From NCBI GenBank assembly GCA_014376785.1, contig JACMQW010000059.1:1-63536 (forward strand): 63,536 nucleotides of DNA. The letters run 5' to 3'. Origin of the DNA: Oligoflexia bacterium. Lineage in GTDB: Bacteria; Bdellovibrionota; UBA1018. The notes under the pieces are model-generated. The model was not told where the DNA came from. It worked only from the letters and a program-made list of their open reading frames with translations, and made no database searches. Below, piece after piece: positions 9,510-17,748 of this stretch. Both the position numbers and the translations under genes were made by a program. The stretch's first letter is position 1. Every line of letters begins with the position of its first letter.

Positions 9510-10573
9510 TCGAAAAAGAGCGCTCCGGCTTCCGAGTGAGGAGCATTAGATTTCAGAACCTTTCCCACGACGGCAGTAGCGGGAAAACGGGAGATGAGTT
9601 GCCCAACCATCGTCTCCGCCACTTCTGCCGAAACCGATAAGAGAAGCCCGCCACTGGTCTGCGGATCGAAGAAGAGCTCTTCCAAATCAGGATCTTTAAA
9701 TCCGAAGCTGACTTTACCTTGGGTGTACTCACGGTTCGTTCGGTGCGCCTTCGTCAGAAATCCCCGACGGATAAACTCCATCGCCCGCGAAAAACGAGGA
9801 ATCTCGCTTGAGTAAAAGTGGAAACTCTGCGCGCTTGCTCGCGCCATGTTCAGCGCATGACCGGCGAGCCCAAATCCTGTGACGTCGGTTGCGGCATGGA
9901 TTCCGGATTTTTCTCGTTCGCCTAAATGGCTCGCGATTTCGTTCAGAAGACACATGCTTTCGATACCGTCTCGGATGTCTTCTTCGCTCACCTCTTCACG
10001 CTTGAGAGCTGCGGTTAACGCTCCGGTGCCGAGGGGCTTCGTTAAAATCAGGACGTCTCCTTCCCGAGAATTCGCATTCGACCAAACGTGTTCTGGGTGG
10101 ACGAGACCAGTTACCGATAACCCAAACTTAAGAGTGTCATCATCGATGGTGTGCCCCCCCACAAGCGAAGCTCCTGCAGCGGAGACGGTGTCGACTGCGC
10201 CCTGAAGCAGCTCCACCACCACCGAATTCTGAATCGTCCCCAGCGGAAACGCGAGAATGGACATCGCGGTCACGGGTCGTCCACCCATCGCATAGACATC
10301 GCTCAGAGCGTTCGCGGCAGCAATTCTGCCAAAATTTCGAGGCGTATCGACGATGGGGGTGAAGAAATCGAGAGTCTGAACTAAAGCAGTGGTGGAATTG
10401 ATTTTGAAAATCGCCGCATCATCGAAGCTCCCCGCATCGACCATGACGTCTGCGGGGTTTGGCGGGAAACGCACTTGAGCAAGAATGCTCCGCAACTCTT
10501 TTGCTGCCACTTTAGCGGCGCAGCCACCTTTTAGGACCGTCTGAGTGAGTCGAAGCGGAGGAAATTTCAGCAT
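9506..10573 (-). CDS. selD: Selenophosphate synthetase (selenide, water dikinase), cysteine form
   Basis: The gene makes selenophosphate from selenide and ATP, the donor for SelU. The N-terminal active-site segment is 'KGGCAAK' (Cys18, Lys21), a cysteine version in which the usual second Cys/Gly of 'CGCK' is replaced by Ala. The AIR-synthase-like fold follows ('DDAAIF', 'GGHTIDDD', 'ATDVTGFGLAGH'). I chose ATG 10573 over GTG 10579 because GGAG lies five bases before it. It follows the SelO-like gene by 18 bases and overlaps selU, so all three appear co-transcribed. No selA, selB or tRNA-Sec is in the window, consistent with, though not proof of, selenouridine-only selenium use. Confidence 0.95.
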   Translation of the reverse strand: MLKFPPLRLTQTVLKGGCAAKVAAKELRSILAQVRFPPNPADVMVDAGSFDDAAIFKINSTTALVQTLDFFTPIVDTPRNFGRIAAANALSDVYAMGGRPVTAMSILAFPLGTIQNSVVVELLQGAVDTVSAAGASLVGGHTIDDDTLKFGLSVTGLVHPEHVWSNANSREGDVLILTKPLGTGALTAALKREEVSEEDIRDGIESMCLLNEIASHLGEREKSGIHAATDVTGFGLAGHALNMARASAQSFHFYSSEIPRFSRAMEFIRRGFLTKAHRTNREYTQGKVSFGFKDPDLEELFFDPQTSGGLLLSVSAEVAETMVGQLISRFPATAVVGKVLKSNAPHSEAGALFFE

Positions 10574-10591
10574 AAACACTCCATACCGGAA

Positions 10592-12370
10592 TTACGGTCG
10601 AATGGGCACCAAAAGGTCAGGGCAAGCCTCGAACTTCTGCGAACTGGAAAAGGTCGGAAATCCTGGCATGATGACCGAGCTCGTCTCTCTTCTCGCTAAA
10701 AGCTCTGGATCGACGAGGGATTCACCCGCCACTCGGATCGCATCGTTTATTTCTCGAACGCTGAAAACTCCGTTCTGCAATTTCTCGATGATTGCCTGTT
10801 CATACTTTTGGAAAAACGGATCACTCTCTGTGGCTGGAAAATCCGTCCCAGGCTCCAGACGAGAATATCCCCCTATGGCGCTCGCCTTTTCAATCCAGCG
10901 TTGTTGAATTTTCTTTGCTGGATCGAGCGTTTTGACGATGGCATCCACGATCGATAAATACTCCTGCTCAAGCATTTGATGGGTCGCGGAAAGCGGAGTT
11001 GCCCAAGTCCGTTGATTCGAAAAAATTCGCGAGGAACGATCAGAATCTGAATAGAACCGGAAAGTTGATTTGAGGATATTCCTCACGTCAAACGCCGCGG
11101 GCTCGATATCCTGCCAAAATATTCTCCGCTTTTCAGTTCCGGTGCATTGGCGGAGAGCCGTCACTGAGAATCGAAATTGGTTCTGGAGGCGCTGAGGAAT
11201 TCGCCTGATGTCATCCGACGAAAGACCCAAGCGATTCAAATCCAGTTCCGCGAGAAACTGCGTATAGACTCCTTCGAAACGATTCGTGAGGTAGATTTCG
11301 CGCCCCGAAGAAGGAATCGGATATCCTCCTGACCCCATGTAACGGAGCAGGAGCACCACGTAATCTCTCATGGTATCTGCTTGGCCACGCACTGACCGCT
11401 GGTTGAAAAGATAAGAAAAATTTGCATGAAAAGCGTCCATCCACCAAAACTCCATCAAGTCGATAGTTCCTCCCTTGGTGGTGCGATTTCCAGCGGTCGG
11501 CGAACCATGCACCGCACTTCCTGATGTGTACCGAGCGGCCTCCTCCGCAAGATTATCGACAAAAAATTCCAAATAGGTCTGAACCTCTGCTGGGCGAATC
11601 ACAGCGCCTGCGGGCAGTCCCAGATCACGAGCGATGACATAATCCATGAGCGGTTGGAAAAGTTTCGGATCATCGGCGAAATAGCGAAGCTGCGCGATTC
11701 TCGTTTGATTGCCGATTCGAATCGAAAGCGCCTCTAGTGGCCTATCCTCTTTTCGAAAGGTGAAACCCATCAGGTCATCCGTCGAGTCGAGGATATTACC
11801 CTCGTTTGCTTTGCTGGTGATCGCGCTACGAACCAGTTCGCGAATCTTTAAGACGCCGTCTGAGTGAGCTGCGTCGTGACTGGTCCAAGCCAGTTCAGTC
11901 GCGCCACCCCCTTTTCTCACCACATCGATCGAAATCGTTTTCCCGGTTTTACCGACTAACTTAAGCTCCCCAGGCCACGTTGCTCGTCCGTCACCCCTCG
12001 CATCGCCTGGGCCCTTTCCTTTACTGTCTTGGTACCGAACGGCCATTTGCTTCACAGGGGAATTACCGGTGGGATCCACTTCGAATGCAAACAAAGACAC
12101 CATGAGAGATTCGAGTTCGTCAGGGTCTTCAGGCACGACCAACCCAAGCCTTCGTGCCGCTTCATGATTGAAAAATGCCAGGCGCGCCCCCGGAATTCTG
12201 CGGACCGGAACGTCTACGAAATAGGCGGGACCCAGAGTGCGGAGCGAATGGTCGCCAGACGCCATCTTTAACCAAGGTGCCATCTCTGCAGGCGTGAGAC
12301 TGGACGCAAGCACCGGGCTTGTTAGAACGGACTGGAGCAACAATCCAAATAATATCGCGAAGAAATTCAC
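10592..12370 (-). CDS. Exported, divergent SelO/YdiU-family protein in the selD operon
   Basis: The open frame reaches 12658, but I start it at GTG 12370: a GAAAGG Shine-Dalgarno precedes it, it gives a clean signal peptide (MNFFAIL...SPVLA), and it avoids overlap with the divergent carbonic anhydrase gene. The mature part aligns in order with the canonical SelO of this window: 'VRRIPGARL' with 'VIPTPVKAP'; 'RYQDSKG...GDGRA' with 'RYGGHQFG...GDGRA'; 'ELKLVGKTGKT' with 'EFQLKGSGPT'; 'SIRIGNQTRIAQLRYF' with 'VCRVSPSFLRFGSF'; 'VHGSPTAGN' with 'VHGVMNTDN'. The kinase-like fold is thus recognisable, but several residues differ (MNTDN becomes PTAGN, DYG becomes DLM). It lacks the CxxxxC tail. It probably acts in the periplasm; the activity is unknown. 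Confidence 0.7.
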   Translation of the reverse strand: MNFFAILFGLLLQSVLTSPVLASSLTPAEMAPWLKMASGDHSLRTLGPAYFVDVPVRRIPGARLAFFNHEAARRLGLVVPEDPDELESLMVSLFAFEVDPTGNSPVKQMAVRYQDSKGKGPGDARGDGRATWPGELKLVGKTGKTISIDVVRKGGGATELAWTSHDAAHSDGVLKIRELVRSAITSKANEGNILDSTDDLMGFTFRKEDRPLEALSIRIGNQTRIAQLRYFADDPKLFQPLMDYVIARDLGLPAGAVIRPAEVQTYLEFFVDNLAEEAARYTSGSAVHGSPTAGNRTTKGGTIDLMEFWWMDAFHANFSYLFNQRSVRGQADTMRDYVVLLLRYMGSGGYPIPSSGREIYLTNRFEGVYTQFLAELDLNRLGLSSDDIRRIPQRLQNQFRFSVTALRQCTGTEKRRIFWQDIEPAAFDVRNILKSTFRFYSDSDRSSRIFSNQRTWATPLSATHQMLEQEYLSIVDAIVKTLDPAKKIQQRWIEKASAIGGYSRLEPGTDFPATESDPFFQKYEQAIIEKLQNGVFSVREINDAIRVAGESLVDPELLARRETSSVIMPGFPTFSSSQKFEACPDLLVPIRP

Positions 12371-12568
12371 ATCGACCTTTCTTAAAATCGCTGAGACCCG
12401 GCAGTCCTTATCATGAAGGAAAACCGCTTCCTCGGCCTTCGGTAATATTTTGGCAGTACGAACAGGAACGTAGGATGGACCGTTATCCATCCCTACCCAC
12501 TCCACGATCCTGGGCCTTCCCTTTTTAATGGCCCAGATGCCCTCTTTCGTGAGAAACCTTGCTTCGCA

Positions 12569-13243
12569 ATGAGAAAGCTCGTCCGAGGTATTGTCGACTT
12601 TCGTAAAACCGTCCGCCCGATGGTAAAAGACACTTTCGCGCGCCTGGCGCTCGGCCAAAGACCAGATACGTTATTTATTGGTTGCTCAGACAGCCGAGTG
12701 GTTCCAAACCTCTTCGCATCTTCTGACCCGGGTGATCTCTTTGTGATTCGAAACGTCGGCAATATGGTGCCTCCTTCTGGAACCGATGGCCGCTCCGCAA
12801 GCGACAAGTCGGAAGGAGCGGCAATCGAATTTTCGCTTCTGAATTTACCCATCATCGAAATCATTGTTTGCGGCCATTCCGAGTGCGGAGCCATGCACGC
12901 GCTGATCCGAGGAAGGAACGACATTACGGCCCCAAATTTAAAGAGTTGGCTCCGCCACGGCGACCGCGCCTGGAAGAAAATGATGGAGGGTGCGACCTTT
13001 GGCGCACAACTCGAAAGACACAACCAACTTTCGCAGTTAAACGTCCTAGAACAGATCGAACACCTGAAAACCTATCCACTCGTTCGCCAGAGACTCTCCA
13101 AAGGCACCCTTCGGCTTCACGGTTGGTATTTCGACATCAAAGAAGCCGACGTTTATGAATACGATACCGACGATGGAAAGTTCCACCTGATCGACGAGGA
13201 ATATGCAGAAATCCTGCTGGCGAAGGCAAACGCAGGCCAATAG
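12569..13243 (+). CDS. Beta-class carbonic anhydrase
   Basis: This 224-residue enzyme interconverts CO2 and bicarbonate in the cytoplasm. The zinc site of beta carbonic anhydrases is complete: Cys39 in 'IGCSDSR' with the Asp41/Arg43 dyad, and His103 and Cys106 in 'CGHSECGAM'. It has the normal family length and no signal peptide. The ATG has only a weak Shine-Dalgarno. It is transcribed away from the SelO-like/selD/selU operon, with the promoters presumably in the 198 bases between. A fragment of a histidine kinase begins right behind it. Confidence 0.93.
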   Translation: MRKLVRGIVDFRKTVRPMVKDTFARLALGQRPDTLFIGCSDSRVVPNLFASSDPGDLFVIRNVGNMVPPSGTDGRSASDKSEGAAIEFSLLNLPIIEIIVCGHSECGAMHALIRGRNDITAPNLKSWLRHGDRAWKKMMEGATFGAQLERHNQLSQLNVLEQIEHLKTYPLVRQRLSKGTLRLHGWYFDIKEADVYEYDTDDGKFHLIDEEYAEILLAKANAGQ

Positions 13244-13244
13244 T

Positions 13245-13400
13245 TCCGAATCAGTAGGAATTCCTCTCGGATCGATTAAACTAGGCGCGAAGGTCGCAAC
13301 GAAATTTTTAAAAACCGAAACTTCGCCTCCGGTGAAAGAATACCTCGACCGAATCGGCCGGACCACTTCGAGTATGAACGCTCTGATTAACGACCGATAA
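13245..13400 (+). pseudogene. Histidine kinase HisKA-domain remnant
   Basis: Directly after carbonic anhydrase there is about 50 codons of sequence that reads like the dimerisation and phosphoacceptor helix pair of a sensor kinase: 'PLGSIKLGAKVA' then 'EYLDRIGRTTSSMNALIND'. The segment with the phosphoacceptor histidine (normally 'SHDLRNP' just before 'LGSI') is missing, replaced by 'SVGI'. The frame stops after 'ALINDR', where a kinase would continue 'LLDLARIE'. No ATPase domain follows. This is a short scar of a deleted kinase gene. The following 210 bases before the SRPBCC gene hold one 47-codon frame with no recognised product. Confidence 0.55.
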
Positions 13401-13612
13401 AAAAATGAACGAAAGCGAACGACGAGAAGCTGCAAATGCAGCCAACGCCGCATTCTCGGGGATTGAAAAACCCTTACCGAGAATGTTCTCAGAGCCAACT
13501 CACAATAAACTCAAGTCACTTTCCTGCGAGCTCCTTTTGGATCGGTGATCTTTCCGTTTTGCATGGCACCTGCTTTGCAATTCCATAAGTATCACGACAA
13601 AAGGGACCCAAA

Positions 13613-14176
13613 ATGGAAACAACCAAAACCAATCATCATCTGAGAAAAAAGCACGAATCGATTAAAATTAATTCATCGAACTACGAACGCGAAGAAAATC
13701 AATTCGCAATCACGATCAAAAAATCACCGACAGAAATTTATTCTTTTTTCAGAGACTTCACTAACCTTCCACGGTTTATGAAAGACCTCAAAGAAGTGAA
13801 CATACTCTCACCCCTTCGCTCGAAGTGGACGGTAAATTTGAGTCTCGGACCCACGGTGAGTTGGGATGCAGAAATCATTCACGATATCCCTGGAGAGTCG
13901 ATCGGCTGGAAAAGCTTGGACGATTCTGAAGTTAAAACAAAAGGAAAGATTCGCTTCCTCTCTGCTCCGGCGGGGAAGGGGTCCATCGTTTTACTCTCGA
14001 TGGATTATTCCGTGCCCGGCGGAAAACCGGTCGAGTGGCTAACAAAACTAAAGGGCGAAGATCCCCATACGCTTGTGCTGACGAATCTAAAACGCTTGAA
14101 GGCACTTTTAGAAACTGGCGAAATACCAACCACCGAAGGCCAATCGAGCGGACGCGAACCCGTCGAACTCCACTAA
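13613..14176 (+). CDS. SRPBCC-superfamily protein (START/polyketide-cyclase-like)
   Basis: The 187-residue protein has the helix-grip fold pattern seen in SRPBCC coenzyme or lipid-binding proteins: '[23 protein letters not shown]' split over the first strand and helix, then '[19 protein letters not shown]'. Such proteins bind hydrophobic ligands in a cavity; the ligand is unknown. AAGGGA is correctly placed before the ATG. It is first in an operon with a zinc-dependent dehydrogenase (27 bases downstream) and an SDR enzyme, a grouping seen in other proteobacteria where it is linked to stress or aldehyde metabolism. Confidence 0.8.
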   Translation: METTKTNHHLRKKHESIKINSSNYEREENQFAITIKKSPTEIYSFFRDFTNLPRFMKDLKEVNILSPLRSKWTVNLSLGPTVSWDAEIIHDIPGESIGWKSLDDSEVKTKGKIRFLSAPAGKGSIVLLSMDYSVPGGKPVEWLTKLKGEDPHTLVLTNLKRLKALLETGEIPTTEGQSSGREPVELH

Positions 14177-14202
14177 TCTCTATCAACTGGAAGGAATTCA
14201 AA

Positions 14203-15375
14203 ATGAAAGCACTTTGCTGGGAGGGTAAACACTCCGTTGCCGTTAAGAATGTGAGAGATCCTAAAATTTTAAATCCACACGATGCTATCGTCAAAGTCAC
14301 TACCGCAGCCATTTGCGGTTCTGACCTTCACCTCTATGACGGCGTGATTCCCACCATGGAGAAAGGCGACATTCTCGGGCATGAGACGATGGGCGAAGTG
14401 ATGGAAGTCGGCCCTTTGGTTAAGCGAGTAAAAGTGGGCGACCGCATTGTCATTGCTTTCGACATTGCCTGCGGCAGCTGCCACCACTGTGAGAGCGATG
14501 AATTCTCAGCCTGCGACAACACCAATCCAAATGCAGTGTTGGCTGAAAAACTTTACGGCCAATCCGGTGCAGGTCTCTTCGGCTATTCCCACGTTTACGG
14601 TGGGTATGCAGGCGGACAGGCAGAATTCATCCGGGTGCCTTTCGTGGATACGAATGCACTGGTGATCCCGAAAGGAATTCCCGACGAAAAGGTGCTTTTC
14701 TTAAGCGATATCTTTCCGACGGGCTACATGGCTGCGGAAAATTGCCAAATAAAGCGCGGAGACACCGTCGCGATTTGGGGAGCTGGTCCGGTTGGACAAA
14801 TGGCGATACGGAGCGCTTTTCTTCTCGGCGCTGAACGCGTGATCTCAATTGATCATGTTGCTTCACGGTTGAAAATGGCTAGCGAAAGCGGCGCCGAAAC
14901 CATCCACTTCGAAGAAGCGGACGGGATTTTAGATGAAATTAAATACCGTACCGGCGGCTGCGGTCCAGACTCTTGCATCGATGCGGTAGGAATGGAGGCT
15001 CACGGCCACACCATTACTGCGAGCTTAGACCGTGTGAAAATGGCAGTAGGATTAGCGACCGATCGTCCGGACGCCCTGAGACAAGCCATGCAGGCCTGTA
15101 AAAAAGGGGGAACGCTTTCCATACCGGGAGTGTATGGAGGGTTTTTAGACAAGGTACCTTTCGGAGCGGCGTTTGGAAAAGGACTCACCTTTAAAATGGG
15201 TCAGACCCACACCCAAAAGTATATGAAGCCTCTGCTCAACCGAATCATGAAGGAAGAAATCGATCCTTCTTTCGTCATCACTCACCGCCTGGGCATCGAA
15301 GATGGTCCCGATGCCTACAAGGCCTTTCACGAGAACAAAGAAGACTACATTAAAATCATTCTGAAAATGCACTGA
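14203..15375 (+). CDS. Zinc-dependent alcohol/formaldehyde dehydrogenase family (COG1063)
   Basis: ATG 14203 is chosen because GGAAGG precedes it and the protein then begins 'MKALCWEG', typical for the family; the frame is open further upstream but would overlap the SRPBCC gene. The 390 residues include the catalytic zinc ligands Cys38 ('CGSDLH') and His60-Glu61 ('GHETMG'), the structural zinc cysteines 90, 93, 96 and 104, and the Rossmann motif '[11 protein letters not shown]'. It resembles glutathione-independent formaldehyde dehydrogenase-like enzymes that oxidise alcohols or aldehydes with NAD(P). The actual substrate is not readable. It is the second gene of a three-gene operon. Confidence 0.9.
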   Translation: MKALCWEGKHSVAVKNVRDPKILNPHDAIVKVTTAAICGSDLHLYDGVIPTMEKGDILGHETMGEVMEVGPLVKRVKVGDRIVIAFDIACGSCHHCESDEFSACDNTNPNAVLAEKLYGQSGAGLFGYSHVYGGYAGGQAEFIRVPFVDTNALVIPKGIPDEKVLFLSDIFPTGYMAAENCQIKRGDTVAIWGAGPVGQMAIRSAFLLGAERVISIDHVASRLKMASESGAETIHFEEADGILDEIKYRTGGCGPDSCIDAVGMEAHGHTITASLDRVKMAVGLATDRPDALRQAMQACKKGGTLSIPGVYGGFLDKVPFGAAFGKGLTFKMGQTHTQKYMKPLLNRIMKEEIDPSFVITHRLGIEDGPDAYKAFHENKEDYIKIILKMH

Positions 15376-15420
15376 TTTAAAATCTATCCCCAGTCACACC
15401 CCTACCCGAAAGAGAAAATC

Positions 15421-16224
15421 ATGAGCACTCCATCAGACAATAAAAATCTTCTCGCCGTTGTAACCGGTGCATCCAGCGGAATTGGATACGAACTCGCAAA
15501 ACTTTTCGCGAAGGAAGGATTTTCCATGATCATCGCTGCCGAAAACGAAAAAATCTATTCCGTTGCAGACGAACTTAAAATCAGCGGAATCAAAGTAAAG
15601 GCCGTGCAGGTCGATCTGGCTTCCGAAGTCGGCGTCAGTGATCTTTACCGAGAAATTCTTGCATTCGGTTTGCCACTGGATTCGATTGCAATGAACGCGG
15701 GAGTAGGTGTCGGCGGTCCGTTTATCGAGACCGAATTGGCTGCAGAGATAAATATCATCGACTTAAATATTAAGTCGCTGGTCACGCTAACTAAGAAGAT
15801 CCTTCCCGATCTCGTCCAACGGGGCACTGGCAAAATTCTTTACACCTCATCGATTGCAGGTGAGATGCCTGGGCCCTACTACGCGGTCTATGCAGCCTCT
15901 AAAGCTTTCGTGCAGTCCTTTTCGGAAGCCATTCGCAATGAAGTAAAAGAAAGCGGAGTCACCGTGACTGCGCTTCAGCCTGGAGCGACGGATACGAACT
16001 TCTTTGCCCGAGCAGGAATGATTGACACGAAAGCAGGCCAATCGAAAAAAGATGATCCCGCCGTGGTCGCAAAAGACGGTTTCGACGCTATGATGAAAGG
16101 GAAAGATCATGTCGTTGCAGGAAGCTTTATGAATAGAGTGCAAGCCGTGGCGAGCAAATTTACGAAAGACTCGCAAGGCGCGGCCCTTCAAGGGGCTCAG
16201 ACGAAACCGAATTCGCTGAATTAA
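15421..16224 (+). CDS. Short-chain dehydrogenase/reductase
   Basis: This classical SDR of 267 residues has the cofactor motif 'TGASSGIG' (15-22), 'NAGVG' (92-96), a catalytic serine near 143-144 and the Tyr157-xxx-Lys161 pair ('YAASK'). It reduces or oxidises a carbonyl or hydroxyl using NAD(P)H; the substrate is unknown. GAAAGAG precedes the ATG. It is the last gene of the operon with the SRPBCC protein and zinc dehydrogenase, followed 24 bases later by a strong terminator. Confidence 0.9.
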   Translation: MSTPSDNKNLLAVVTGASSGIGYELAKLFAKEGFSMIIAAENEKIYSVADELKISGIKVKAVQVDLASEVGVSDLYREILAFGLPLDSIAMNAGVGVGGPFIETELAAEINIIDLNIKSLVTLTKKILPDLVQRGTGKILYTSSIAGEMPGPYYAVYAASKAFVQSFSEAIRNEVKESGVTVTALQPGATDTNFFARAGMIDTKAGQSKKDDPAVVAKDGFDAMMKGKDHVVAGSFMNRVQAVASKFTKDSQGAALQGAQTKPNSLN

Positions 16225-16247
16225 CGGGCAAGTTCGCCGTACAAAAT

Positions 16248-16289
16248 AAAAAAGAGAGGCTTGAGCGTTTGCTCAAGCCTCTCTTTTTT
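16248..16289 (+). terminator. Strong rho-independent terminator, bidirectional
   Basis: The sequence is an almost perfect 19-base inverted repeat (AAAAAAGAGAGGCTTGAGC, loop GTTT, then its complement ending in six T). It ends the SRPBCC-dehydrogenase-SDR operon. The A-run on the left arm gives a T-tract on the other strand, so it can also stop transcription coming from the small leftward gene at 16346. Confidence 0.9.
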
Positions 16290-16345
16290 CATGGTCCTAA
16301 ATTCAAAAAATTTTCAAAACAGTTTCGAGCTCTAGGCAAAGTGCC

Positions 16346-16657
16346 TTAAGACCGAGGAGGCAGATTTTTCCCTGGATCAGCTGCAAATTTGTCAGTCGTA
16401 ATCTTATGCTTCGGATTTACTTCGTCGAGTTTCTCGCGCGATTTTTCAATTCGTTCTTCCGCTGCTCGCGCAGCCGAGGTTTGGAAGCCGCCAACGAACT
16501 CAGACACTTTGGAACTGAGTGGCATGTGATTGGCGGGATTTTGTGTCTGCCCGGAGTTTGACTCCTCCACGAACCGTGCTTCTGTCTTATTTTCAAACGT
16601 TTCCTCAAGATCGCTATCGATGGCGGTCGAGAAATTTTCATCATTATGCTTTTTCAT
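16346..16657 (-). CDS. Small hydrophilic protein of unknown function
   Basis: This 103-residue, highly charged product (many Glu, Lys and Asn) has no signal peptide, membrane segment or cysteine and is probably largely disordered, with one helical stretch around 'AARAAEERIEKSREKL'. A GGAGGA Shine-Dalgarno lies eight bases before the ATG, and a terminator follows the stop, so it is likely expressed. I do not recognise the family. Confidence 0.6.
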   Translation of the reverse strand: MKKHNDENFSTAIDSDLEETFENKTEARFVEESNSGQTQNPANHMPLSSKVSEFVGGFQTSAARAAEERIEKSREKLDEVNPKHKITTDKFAADPGKNLPPRS

Positions 16658-16726
16658 TTAGGCAGTCCTCCACTGACAGTACCTGCGAATACTAAGCCAA
16701 TGCCTAAAAGACATTTTAACCCTAAC

Positions 16727-17644
16727 TCACCGGGTCGCGGGCATCTCAAGGGCTTTCAGTGGCATCTCCTTACCAGCTTCCCTCTCTTCGGGATCCATCA
16801 CTTCCCGCGACCGATCCATTAAAAGATCCCGCTCTGAGCGGCTCTGCTCTTGGTCACCGAGGATGAAATCTAAGGCCTTACGTTTTAATCCCAGGCGAGC
16901 GCTGGCTTCGCTCACGATTGCCTGGGGCGATGGATCAGCAGACACGGTTTTGACATTTTCCTGAACGGCTTGCTTAAAAACTTCCTGAAATCCAGCAAGC
17001 TCTTCGAACCGGTCGATCTGTAATGGAAAAGTCACGCGGTTCAGAGTGTGTGCAGAAACATTTTTAATCGTGGCTGCTAAAACCGTGGCATTCGGAATTT
17101 GGGTAAGGATGCCGTCACTGTTCAGCAGCATCGTGCACCGCGAATTCAAACTGTGCACAACTCCCGATTCTGTCCCAATGATGACGAAACTGGACAGAAT
17201 GTAAGGGATTGCGCGAAAGAATTTTAGAGTGAGATCTCGAATTTCACTCTGAGCCAAACGTAATCCCGTCTTTTTCACGTTCGTAACCTTCAACTGGTCC
17301 ACCACACCAATCACGCCCTGAACCTTTTCAGAAAGTGCGGAAAAGGATTTAGCGTACGACTCTTCCTCGACTTCACCTTTTACGGTGACGATGCCTTCGG
17401 TGACTTCGACATGCACACGGCGGAAGACATCTTGGCTTGCGGCGATTTTATTCAGCCGTGTCTCGATTTCATAGTCGGAAGCATTCGGCTTAACGGTCAC
17501 CGTCTGACTCGTCGGAAGTTTACGTTTGGTCGAGATTTCCGTCGCCGTTCGCTTCTCGTCTAATGCGCTATCGGTCTGCTTCGGAGCGGGGTCGGCCGCC
17601 CGCACATCAAAACGCCCGGTGGAAGTTGCGATCCAAGTCATCAA
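16727..17644 (-). CDS. BON-MscS protein with its channel region deleted (likely decayed)
   Basis: The product has a BON domain (about residues 55-120, 'VEVTEGIVTVKGEVEEE') and then the cytoplasmic beta domain of MscS-type channels ('VVHSLNSRCTMLLNSDG', 'IPNATVLAATIKN'). In BON-MscS proteins about 130 residues carrying the second and third membrane helices separate 'LTLKFFRAIPYIL' from 'VVHSLNSR'; here they are almost adjacent. The pore helix is therefore gone, in frame. The N-terminus is also problematic: the frame continues upstream of TTG 17644 through a convincing signal peptide ('LPCLFFLFLMTWIA') but no ATG, GTG or TTG is found before a stop at 17714, only CTG 17680. It cannot make a normal channel. 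It could be a pseudogene or a periplasmic BON protein. Confidence 0.6.
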   Translation of the reverse strand: MMTWIATSTGRFDVRAADPAPKQTDSALDEKRTATEISTKRKLPTSQTVTVKPNASDYEIETRLNKIAASQDVFRRVHVEVTEGIVTVKGEVEEESYAKSFSALSEKVQGVIGVVDQLKVTNVKKTGLRLAQSEIRDLTLKFFRAIPYILSSFVIIGTESGVVHSLNSRCTMLLNSDGILTQIPNATVLAATIKNVSAHTLNRVTFPLQIDRFEELAGFQEVFKQAVQENVKTVSADPSPQAIVSEASARLGLKRKALDFILGDQEQSRSERDLLMDRSREVMDPEEREAGKEMPLKALEMPATR

Positions 17645-17748
17645 GAATAGAAAGAAGAGACACGGAAGCGCACGGAGCAGACGAAGAAAAAAATGACCCT
17701 TCTTTATGACGAGTCAGTGGATTCCGCAATTCAAAGGACGGATTGTGA

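Noticed and set aside
12371..12658. Upstream extension of the SelO-like gene
   Set aside because: It would overlap the divergent carbonic anhydrase gene and put a signal peptide in the middle of the protein; GTG 12370 with a good ribosome site explains the data better.
13405..13548. A 47-codon frame between the kinase remnant and the SRPBCC gene
   Set aside because: No Shine-Dalgarno, no recognised product, and it lies in a decayed stretch.
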